Positions 1 through 5,118 of a stretch of 5,652 nt of DNA are shown in pieces. Location of the stretch: NCBI GenBank assembly GCA_934667175.1, contig CAKULN010000094.1, positions 1 through 5,652 of the forward strand. Reading direction: 5' to 3'. The notes under the pieces were generated by a model. That model made no database searches. It was not told the origin of the DNA and saw only the letters and a list, made by a program, of their open reading frames with translations. How positions within the stretch are numbered: the first letter of the stretch is position 1; each line of letters starts with the position of its first letter. The position numbers and the translations under genes are program-made. The DNA comes from an uncultured Bacteroidales bacterium (lineage in GTDB: Bacteria; Bacteroidota; Bacteroidia; Bacteroidales; UBA932).

Positions 1-134
1 ATCCGCTGGCCGTCAGCCGACGGCATGTCCTGGAAGTACGCGATCTCCTTCGGCGTGGAGCAGGACCACAGGGCAAGGACGCCCATGGTCATAAACCATT
101 TCAAAATGGATATACTTTTTCTTTTCATATTCAT
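1..134 (-). CDS. Polysaccharide export outer-membrane lipoprotein (Wza/BexD-like), 5' part only
   Basis: This is the first 44 codons of a gene that runs off the left edge. The translation begins MNMKRKSISILKWFM, a short basic start followed by a hydrophobic stretch, and reaches a lipobox-like L-W-S-C with the lipidated cysteine at residue 25. After it comes STPKEIAYFQDMPSA. A lipid-anchored start reading CSTPK-x-I-x-YFQD is, from family knowledge, typical of Bacteroidales Wza/BexD polysaccharide export proteins, which form the outer-membrane channel for capsule or exopolysaccharide. The SLBB and Poly_export domains would be outside the window. The gene starts 11 bp after the stop of the UpxY-like gene, so the two are very probably one operon. 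The start could instead be the Met at codon 3 (126-128). No Shine-Dalgarno is visible, which is normal in this phylum. The lipoprotein call is firm; the export role is inferred from the N-terminus and the neighbour. Confidence 0.72.
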   Translation of the reverse strand, partial: MNMKRKSISILKWFMTMGVLALWSCSTPKEIAYFQDMPSADGQR

Positions 135-145
135 GAATATGTTAA

Positions 146-742
146 CTATTTCTTGTTTTTGCCATCCTCCACTTTCTCCAAAAAAGCGGGAGGAATGAAT
201 TTGGTGGCGAAAGCGGCCACCCCCTCAATGGTGACTATAAGTCGCCTGTCATGCTTGATACGCTTGATGTGACCCTCATAACCTTTGAAGATGCCGTCAA
301 TGACCCTCACGCGGTCTCCTTTGTGGAACTGCGGACCATCCTCGCCTATATACTCAAGACCTGAGTCCTTGATGTCACAGAGTTTGATAAATGGCTCCAT
401 CTGCTCATCGGGAATGATAAGCGGTTTATGGGTACGTTGGTCGAAATAGGGCGAAACACTGCCGACATGTCTCATACGGATCATGTCGAGACTCTCGCAC
501 GTTGACTTTACGAACATCAATGATTTGATGATTGGCTCATTGACATAGTTAATGCCGCCATCCGAACATCTCTCCACCAGATGATGAGGATAAAAATAGC
601 GGATCGCGGCTGTGTCCAAGGTTTGTCTCAGCGGTTCTATCCTATTGTAGAAAATGCGAAGCGCATACCAATTTGGAATCGAACTATACGCAAGTCTGAT
701 GTCGTCTAAATAATTAGATCCATCAAGAGCCAACTGTGTCAT
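146..742 (-). CDS. UpxY-family transcription antiterminator (NusG-like, NGN + KOW)
   Basis: This 198-residue protein has the layout of a specialised NusG paralogue. An N-terminal NGN domain runs from about residue 24 (NWYALRIFYNR) to 118, a linker follows, and a C-terminal KOW domain starts at KGDRVRVIDGIFKGYEGHIK (141-160). The length and the WYALR start fit UpxY proteins of Bacteroides. These are known to ride RNA polymerase and prevent premature termination in the 5' leader of their own capsular polysaccharide operon. The location agrees: the gene is first in a presumed operon, a polysaccharide export lipoprotein follows after 11 bp, and a leader of about 150 nt separates it from a consensus promoter at 899-930. 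No UpxZ-like anti-antiterminator lies between the two genes, where Bacteroides fragilis capsule loci carry one. The stop is TAG. The family is seen clearly; the target operon is inferred from position. Confidence 0.9.
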   Translation of the reverse strand: MTQLALDGSNYLDDIRLAYSSIPNWYALRIFYNRIEPLRQTLDTAAIRYFYPHHLVERCSDGGINYVNEPIIKSLMFVKSTCESLDMIRMRHVGSVSPYFDQRTHKPLIIPDEQMEPFIKLCDIKDSGLEYIGEDGPQFHKGDRVRVIDGIFKGYEGHIKRIKHDRRLIVTIEGVAAFATKFIPPAFLEKVEDGKNKK

Positions 743-852
743 TGGTTAAAAGCAAAATGAAAAAGCAGTTACAAAATGAATATAAAATATGTCCCCTCAG
801 CCATAGAGCAAGGGTAAGTTCGACGGTTGTCAGCATGAGTGTTCTGATCTCG

Positions 853-879
853 AAAAACTCCAATCCAAGAGCCTCTTTC
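853..879 (-). terminator. Weak attenuator-like hairpin in the UpxY leader
   Basis: On the minus strand CTCT (868-871) can pair with GGAG (858-861) around a 6-nt loop, directly followed by five U (853-857). Pairing can extend outward into the U run through G-U and A-U pairs with bases 872-876. The hairpin begins about 15 nt into the predicted transcript. It resembles a weak intrinsic terminator, the kind of leader signal a UpxY protein would be expected to override. The stem is short and rich in G-U pairs, so this is suggestive only. Confidence 0.2.
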
Positions 880-896
880 GTAACCTGCTTTTACGA
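878..896. promoter_or_regulatory. Short dyad overlapping the predicted transcription start
   Basis: TCGTAA (878-883) and TTACGA (891-896) are perfect 6-bp inverted repeats around a 7-base spacer. They lie just downstream of the -7 box and cover the expected start of transcription. The site could be an operator half-site pair or a small hairpin at the 5' end of the transcript. A 6-bp dyad can also arise by chance, so this is tentative. Confidence 0.25.
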
Positions 897-898
897 GA

Positions 899-930
899 CA
901 AAAATAGCATAAATCGCTCTTAAATACAAT
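899..930 (-). promoter_or_regulatory. Bacteroidota-type promoter for the UpxY / polysaccharide operon
   Basis: Read on the minus strand, ATTG (927-930) matches the -33 box TTTG at three of four bases. It is followed by exactly 20 bp and then TATTTTTG (899-906), a perfect match to the -7 box TAnnTTTG. Transcription would start near 892, giving an untranslated leader of about 150 nt before the ATG at 742. Box spacing and position are both right for the phylum's primary sigma factor. No flanking inverted repeats typical of invertible capsule promoters were found. Confidence 0.62.
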
Positions 931-982
931 AGGGCAGATAGATAATTTCAACACGGTGGAAACAACATCCAACAATGAATCA

Positions 983-995
983 CCCCCCCCCCCCC
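983..995. repeat. Homopolymeric C13 tract (G13 on the gene strand)
   Basis: Thirteen consecutive C lie in otherwise AT-rich intergenic DNA, 52 bp upstream of the -33 box of the UpxY promoter. Tracts of this length are prone to slipped-strand length change, and length changes near promoters are a known route to phase variation of surface structures. Here the tract is upstream of the core promoter, so it could alter spacing to an upstream activator site. On the minus strand it sits inside a mini-frame: ATG, four GGG codons, TGA. The length given in an assembly may not be exact. Confidence 0.85.
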
Positions 996-1086
996 ATACG
1001 ATTTAATCAATTATAAATCAGCACATTGCACTAAGAAAACATAAAAACACATTTACCTCATGTCGCACCAAATTATAACAAAATTT

Positions 1087-1108
1087 CCCTAAATGAACCC
1101 TAAATGAA
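1087..1108. repeat. Two tandem 11-bp units after the phosphatase stop
   Basis: The unit CCCTAAATGAA occurs twice head to tail (1087-1097 and 1098-1108), and a partial third match (CCTGAA) begins at 1109. It ends six bases from the TGA stop of the phosphatase gene. No function is evident; it is probably a small slippage duplication. Confidence 0.7.
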
Positions 1109-1114
1109 CCTGAA

Positions 1115-1774
1115 TCAGTCTTTCAATATCTCTTTTGAGAGGACATCCGGGGTGTCCACTATGGCCGATGGATTGTAGGCGGCGAGTTCTTCTCGGCTAC
1201 GGAACCCCCATGTGACACCTATTGTGCGGACCTTGGCGTTCGCTCCTGTCTGCATGTCAACATTAGAATCCCCGACATAGACAACCTGTGATTTCGTGAC
1301 AGATGGAACCTCAGCCAGAATCTGGTCGACGATCGCAGGGTCTGGTTTGATCGGTTGGCCGTCTCGCTGGCCGAGAATCCTCACGAAATCATATTCAGCG
1401 AAGAAGTGTCTGACAAGTTTTTCCGCGCCGTCCTGGTACTTGTTGGAGGCGACCGCAAGGCGCACTCCCCTGCCGCTGATGGTTTTCAGCATTTCGGGAA
1501 TGCCGTTGTACGGCCTGGTACGGTCACATTTGTGGGCATCGTAATACGGGATGAAGTACGAGGCCATCCTTTGGACTACATCTTCGGTGGCATGCTCAGA
1601 TGGAACGGCGGCGCGGAAGAGGTTGTATATTCCGCGGCCGACCATCTGATAATATTCATCCAATTGATGGGTCGGGAAGCCACACTGCGTCAAAGCATAG
1701 TTGGTGGCGTCGCCCAAGTCCTCGACGGTGTTCAGAAGTGTGCCGTCGAGGTCGAAAATCGCTAGTTTTGTCAT
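1115..1774 (-). CDS. gph: HAD-superfamily hydrolase, phosphoglycolate phosphatase-like
   Basis: This 219-residue cytoplasmic protein carries all four HAD motifs. Motif I is FDLDGTLLNT with nucleophile Asp8 and acid/base Asp10. Motif II is the serine of AVASNK (Ser110). Motif III is the lysine of PIKPDP (Lys143). Motif IV is GDSNVD (Asp169, with Asp173) for magnesium. The alpha-helical insert between motif I and motif II (about residues 16-90) is a C1-type cap, and length and motif spacing fit the Gph/PGMB-like group that hydrolyses 2-phosphoglycolate or other small phosphate esters. Substrate cannot be read from sequence in this family, so the symbol is a family label. The gene follows the S9 peptidase gene on the same strand, but 211 bp of repeat-filled DNA lies between them. 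No convincing promoter is visible just upstream. It may rely on read-through or on a start inside the repeat region. Confidence 0.85.
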   Translation of the reverse strand: MTKLAIFDLDGTLLNTVEDLGDATNYALTQCGFPTHQLDEYYQMVGRGIYNLFRAAVPSEHATEDVVQRMASYFIPYYDAHKCDRTRPYNGIPEMLKTISGRGVRLAVASNKYQDGAEKLVRHFFAEYDFVRILGQRDGQPIKPDPAIVDQILAEVPSVTKSQVVYVGDSNVDMQTGANAKVRTIGVTWGFRSREELAAYNPSAIVDTPDVLSKEILKD

Positions 1775-1806
1775 TGAATATTGTGTTTATGTCGCCTAGG
1801 CACGCT

Positions 1807-1843
1807 CGCTTCGACAAGATCGCTTCGACAAGCTCAGCGACCG
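1807..1843 (-). repeat. REP-like element: one full copy preceded by a half copy
   Basis: The full copy at 1821-1843 is identical over 23 bp to the one at 4961-4983 upstream of the peptidase gene. Read on the minus strand it has arms CGCT and AGCG around the core GAGCTTGTCGA. Bases 1807-1820 repeat only the AGCG-side half, CGCTTCGACAAG on the plus strand, so the two lie head to tail. A matching half from the other side of the element lies at 1865-1878. Confidence 0.8.
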
Positions 1844-1864
1844 AATAGAATCGCCGCCATAGTT

Positions 1865-1878
1865 AGCTCAGCGACCGG
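1865..1878 (-). repeat. Half REP-like element
   Basis: AGCTCAGCGACCGG on the plus strand matches the distal half of the full element at 1821-1843, without the AGCG arm. It looks like a deletion product. It carries no complete hairpin. Confidence 0.6.
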
Positions 1879-1890
1879 AGAAAACAGTCG

Positions 1891-1913
1891 GGCACTGAGC
1901 TTGCCGAAGTGCC
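1891..1913 (-). terminator. Inverted REP-like copy; possible terminator of the peptidase gene
   Basis: GGCACT (1891-1896) and AGTGCC (1908-1913) form a perfect 6-bp stem around the 11-nt core GAGCTTGCCGA, the longest uninterrupted stem among the copies. Read on the minus strand, the hairpin lies 73 nt past the peptidase stop and is followed by CGACTGTTTTCTC, a poor U run. It may stop or slow transcription, or protect the 3' end. The hairpin is clearly seen; its terminator role is inferred. Confidence 0.35.
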
Positions 1914-1929
1914 AAAGTGCCGAAGTGCC
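1906..1929. repeat. 8-bp unit repeated three times
   Basis: GAAGTGCC, AAAGTGCC and GAAGTGCC follow head to tail with no spacer. The first unit is the 3' arm of the hairpin at 1891-1913, so the array probably grew by slippage from the end of that element. Confidence 0.75.
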
Positions 1930-1985
1930 GAAACGACGAGTTGTCGATGAGACGCCAAAACGACAATGCTACATTTATCTAAAAG

Positions 1986-4925
1986 CTATTCAGCATTCTC
2001 GAAGCCGAAGTACTCGCCCTTGTCCTCATAAGGGACCCCGGTCTTCATCCATGCCGGCATCGGAGCGCCTTTCAGATAGTGGTCAAAGAACTGCTGGAGT
2101 CTGATGGAGAGGTCCTTGCAGTTGCGCCTCTGGCCAAGATTGTGGGCCTCCTTGTTGTACTGGAGCAACCAGGCCGGTTTGTCAAGCCTGCGGAGATCCG
2201 AGAAGAACTCGATTCCCTGATACCACGGAACAGCCCCGTCAGCGTCATTGTGCATGATCAGGACAGGAGTCTGAACCTTGTCCACATGGAATACAGGAGA
2301 GTTTTCGATGTAAAGATCAAGAGCGCCTGGCTCCCACATGCTCTTCCCGATCCGGCTCTGACCGTGCTCGTACTGACCGGCGCGGGTGATTCCAGAGCCC
2401 CAACGGATACCACCATAGGCCGAGGTCATATTCCCCACAGGTGCTCCGGAGCCAGCCGCAGCGAACATATTCGTGCGTGTGATGAGCCATGCGGTCTGGT
2501 AGCCACCCCAACTCTGGCCCTGGATCGCCATCTTGGTCTTGTCAGCGATAGGATAGGCTTCGCAAAGTGCCTCGGCTCCGGCGCAGATGCAGTTGTAGGC
2601 ACTCTCACCCGGATGGCCGACCTTGTAGACAATGTCCGGCACGAACACGATGTACCCCCTTGAAGTATAGAATGGAATATTCACTATCGAGCGTGACGGG
2701 GCAGGAGTCCAGAATGAATATAGGTTGTTGGCGTTCTTCTCGTAGAAGTAGATCATGACAGGCAGCTTCTCGCCTTCCTTCACTCCATCAGGAACAAAGA
2801 CCAGACCTTTGAGAGGAGTGCCGTCGTAGGCTTTCCAACGGAAAAGCTCGGCACGGCCCCAACGGTATTCAGCCATCTGAGGGTTGATGGAAGAGACCTT
2901 TGTCGAAGTCTTGAAATTGTCGTCAGTATAATAAAGGTCATAGCAGTTGCGGAAATTGCCTTTCTGGAAAAAAAGCCTGTCGGTGGTCAGAGTTCCCGCA
3001 ACATACTTGAAGCTGACAGTGTCGGTGAAATATTCAAGGGTCTTTGCCGGCTTGGCAAGGTTCAGGCGGCCGAAGCCGTTCTCCTGGCTGTTCTCGTTGA
3101 ACACGCTCAGATAGACAGTCTGCTTAGTGTCAAGCGGCCTGACAAGCCCGCAGCGACGCTCGTTAGGCTTTCTGGTGTCCGGCTTAGGATCCATGATCTT
3201 GAAGCGGTTGTGGGTCTGACGGCCCACTCCTCCAGTAAGGTTGACGGCGGAGGCTCCGTCAGGGGAGAATTTCCAGATGTCGTAGCGGTCGATGATGAAG
3301 ACAGCGGACTCGTCCTTGAGCCATTTCGGGGAGAACTCATGGGCTGGCGCGGCTGTCGGGTGGTCGTCCTCCTCATCGTAGAACGGAACTCCGGTCCGGG
3401 CTGTGAGGTTGACCTTCTCGCCAGTCTGGGTGTTGTAGGTGAACCAGTTCATCTCATCGTTGTCAAACCAAACAAGGTACTTCCCGCTCGGAGACATGTC
3501 GAAACGGCCTGTGTTGAGTCCCTCGGCCACAACCATACGAGATCCGTCATTGACATTCACAAGGGAGTAGTCGTAGCGATTGTTGTAGTCCCACACCGAG
3601 GTGCGCTCGTACTTAGTGTTATCACCAGAGAGAACCCACTCCGAAAGGCCTCCGCTCATAAGTCGAATATTGTCGAAATATGACGTTGTCAGCGGCACGA
3701 TCTTTCCCGGTTCAGCGAGATCTATGGTGGCTGAATATGTCTTCTTCAGTTTCTTGTTGACGTTCAGTCTCTGCTGAGGCGGGGTGTAGATGGCGTCCCA
3801 GTTCCAGATGTCCAGCTGAGCTGTCTCGAAATCCACAATCGTGGTGTCCTTCGCAGGGCGGATGGCTCCGATGCCGAGGAAGAGACGCTTTCCGTCAGGG
3901 GTGAACTGAAGTTCGGTGTTCTCGTTGAGAGTCCAACCCGGAGTACCTTCTACTTTAGTACCTTGAGCGATGAGTTCTTTAGTTGAATATACCCATTTAC
4001 CATCCTTGCTGATTACAGTAGAGCTATCAGCAACCTCCACAAGCGGTCGGTGAGCCTGTCGAACCGTTTTACCCGTCTTGACAGCCTGAATGCTAGTCAA
4101 GTACAGAGCCTGACATTTATTGCGGTTCTTGCTCTTGTCCGTAGAGCCAAGGAACACAAGTTGATCCTCTGCATCGCTGAATGTAAGGCGGCTATAAGAT
4201 TCAGCACCTTTGACCAAAGTGTCCAGACAAGCAGGTGCATGAGCAATCAGCACAGCTGTGACCGAGAGAGAGTCCTTCTTGTCTTTCTTCGATGTCATCA
4301 CAAGAGTTGTCCCATCCTGATTGAAAGAATAAGAGTCAATGTACTTGAGGGTGTCTTTCTTGTCTGTGGCTGGGTTCAAGATGATGAGACCAGACTTGTC
4401 GGTGCCTTTCTTGTCGGTCGAATCCTTGAAATGCTTCCAAGTAGATTTATAGGCGATGTAAGGCTTTGCCAAAGAACCGGTTGCGTAAGAATCAACACGA
4501 CCGTATTTCTTAACTGTCATGGTAGAGAGATCGACGACGGCCAGAGTGTCCTTGGTCATGTTCTCGGCCTTCTTCTTGTCGATCTTTTCCTGACGTGTTT
4601 TGGCGAACTGTGGCTTGATCCGGAGGTAGAGCCACTTGCCCTTTGGATCCAGTGATGCCTGGAAACCGCGCGGGATGCTGATCTCACGGCAGGAAGACTT
4701 GCCTTTCTTCTGTGGCGTCATGTTCCTGACATAAAGGGTGCCGTCTCCTTCCTGAGGGTTTACGCACCACACGAGAACGTTGCCGTCATCGCTTTTCTGG
4801 ATGTCGGAGACACTTTGCCACGAATCGTACACATCGTGGTCCATCGCTTTTTTCTGAGCCGACGCCACTGTCATTCCCGACATGGCGGCGGCGATGGCCA
4901 AAACTGGCAGAAGTTTGAAATTCAT
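1986..4925 (-). CDS. Secreted S9-family serine peptidase (prolyl oligopeptidase / DPP IV-like)
   Basis: This 979-residue protein begins with a Sec signal peptide (MNFKLLPVLAIAAAMSGMTV, likely cut after ASA at residue 23), so it acts in the periplasm or at the envelope. Residues of about 30-690 form the beta-propeller region, with repeated WxxSPDG-like strands such as FTPDGKRLFL and FSPDGAS. Residues of about 695-950 are the alpha/beta-hydrolase domain. Ser805 in GQSWGGY is the nucleophile, Asp896 in HNDADGAVPW the acid and His928 in NKEAHNLGQR the base, so the triad is complete. Family members cleave short peptides, often after proline or as di- or tripeptidyl peptidases; specificity cannot be told here. 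Residues 288-294 (VRQAHRP) are encoded by an in-frame REP-like element at 4044-4066. The ATG at 4925 is chosen because it directly precedes the signal peptide. No consensus promoter is visible in the 35 bp between it and the upstream repeats, so expression may come from the DUF4491 promoter or from within the repeats. Confidence 0.93.
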   Translation of the reverse strand: MNFKLLPVLAIAAAMSGMTVASAQKKAMDHDVYDSWQSVSDIQKSDDGNVLVWCVNPQEGDGTLYVRNMTPQKKGKSSCREISIPRGFQASLDPKGKWLYLRIKPQFAKTRQEKIDKKKAENMTKDTLAVVDLSTMTVKKYGRVDSYATGSLAKPYIAYKSTWKHFKDSTDKKGTDKSGLIILNPATDKKDTLKYIDSYSFNQDGTTLVMTSKKDKKDSLSVTAVLIAHAPACLDTLVKGAESYSRLTFSDAEDQLVFLGSTDKSKNRNKCQALYLTSIQAVKTGKTVRQAHRPLVEVADSSTVISKDGKWVYSTKELIAQGTKVEGTPGWTLNENTELQFTPDGKRLFLGIGAIRPAKDTTIVDFETAQLDIWNWDAIYTPPQQRLNVNKKLKKTYSATIDLAEPGKIVPLTTSYFDNIRLMSGGLSEWVLSGDNTKYERTSVWDYNNRYDYSLVNVNDGSRMVVAEGLNTGRFDMSPSGKYLVWFDNDEMNWFTYNTQTGEKVNLTARTGVPFYDEEDDHPTAAPAHEFSPKWLKDESAVFIIDRYDIWKFSPDGASAVNLTGGVGRQTHNRFKIMDPKPDTRKPNERRCGLVRPLDTKQTVYLSVFNENSQENGFGRLNLAKPAKTLEYFTDTVSFKYVAGTLTTDRLFFQKGNFRNCYDLYYTDDNFKTSTKVSSINPQMAEYRWGRAELFRWKAYDGTPLKGLVFVPDGVKEGEKLPVMIYFYEKNANNLYSFWTPAPSRSIVNIPFYTSRGYIVFVPDIVYKVGHPGESAYNCICAGAEALCEAYPIADKTKMAIQGQSWGGYQTAWLITRTNMFAAAGSGAPVGNMTSAYGGIRWGSGITRAGQYEHGQSRIGKSMWEPGALDLYIENSPVFHVDKVQTPVLIMHNDADGAVPWYQGIEFFSDLRRLDKPAWLLQYNKEAHNLGQRRNCKDLSIRLQQFFDHYLKGAPMPAWMKTGVPYEDKGEYFGFENAE
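4044..4066 (-). repeat. REP-like element inside the S9 peptidase gene, in frame
   Basis: Bases 4048-4066 form CGGT, core GAGCCTGTCGA, ACCG: a 4-bp stem around an 11-nt loop, preceded by CGGT (4044-4047), as in the full intergenic copies. It matches the copy at 5093-5113 at 20 of 21 positions. It lies wholly within the peptidase gene and encodes VRQAHRP (residues 288-294) without breaking the frame. The flanking protein is hydrophilic, consistent with a propeller surface loop. Confidence 0.8.
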
Positions 4926-4960
4926 AATATCTGATAATAACTATTTCATTACTATTGAGT

Positions 4961-5118
4961 CGCTTCGACAAGCTCAGCGACCGCACGTCGACAACTTCGG
5001 CAGGCTCAGCGGCCGCACCTCGGCAGGTTCAGCGGCCGCACCTCGGCAGGTTCAGCGGCCGCACCTCGACAGGATCAGCGACCGGAAGAAGCGGTTGGTG
5101 AGCCTGTCGAACCACCGC
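4961..5118. repeat. REP-like repeat cluster: five forward copies and one inverted copy
   Basis: The forward copies lie at 4962-4984, 4994-5016, 5017-5039, 5040-5062 and 5063-5085. The last four are contiguous with a strict 23-bp period. The copies at 5017-5039 and 5040-5062 are identical. A 9-bp spacer (4985-4993) parts the first from the rest. An inverted copy at 5091-5118 closes the cluster. The copies at 4994-5062 each create a GCGGCCGC palindrome. The cluster fills most of the 149 bp between the DUF4491 stop and the peptidase start and runs 44 bp into the DUF4491 coding end. It is not a CRISPR array: there are no unique spacers between units. Confidence 0.88.

Larger units (their letters stand above)
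743..1114. other. Intergenic region with the leader and promoter of the UpxY-like gene
   Basis: This 372-bp AT-rich stretch lies between two minus-strand genes. From the phosphatase stop leftwards it holds an 11-bp tandem duplication (1087-1108), a 13-base C run (983-995), a consensus promoter (899-930), a small dyad over the predicted start of transcription (878-896), a weak leader hairpin with a U run (853-879), and then AT-rich sequence up to the ATG at 742. I see no strong intrinsic terminator for the phosphatase gene. A 68-codon minus-strand frame at 769-975 begins at TTG, overlaps the promoter and looks like no known protein, so I do not call it a gene. Confidence 0.6.
1775..1985. other. 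Repeat-filled spacer between S9 peptidase and phosphatase genes
   Basis: The 211-bp spacer carries no gene. It holds one complete 23-bp REP-like element (1821-1843), two half elements (1807-1820 and 1865-1878), one inverted hairpin copy (1891-1913), an 8-bp unit repeated three times (1906-1929) and a small CGAC/GTCG dyad (1934-1946). Half elements beside full ones suggest repeated recombination or slippage. Confidence 0.75.

Noticed and set aside
769..975. Minus-strand 68-codon reading frame above the UpxY-like gene
   Set aside because: It starts at TTG, overlaps the consensus promoter and leader, and its translation has no recognisable family features. Noted only in relation to the C tract.
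780..1100. Invertible promoter as in Bacteroides capsule loci
   Set aside because: I looked for matching inverted repeats on both sides of the promoter at 899-930 and found none longer than about 6 bp.
1296..1848. Three overlapping plus-strand frames opposite the phosphatase gene and its upstream spacer
   Set aside because: They are antisense to a gene with all HAD motifs intact, and their translations are low-complexity in basic residues with no known domain.
1960..2000. Promoter for the phosphatase gene (TAGCATTG near the peptidase stop)
   Set aside because: One mismatch in the -7 box, no acceptable -33 box, and almost 200 bp of repeats before the ATG; too weak to list.
2079..4655. Several long plus- and minus-strand frames within the S9 peptidase gene
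   Set aside because: They overlap a complete peptidase with signal peptide and triad; open antisense frames are expected in GC-richer coding DNA.
4961..5118. CRISPR array
   Set aside because: The 23-bp units are contiguous without unique spacers, include an inverted copy, and recur singly elsewhere, including inside a gene.
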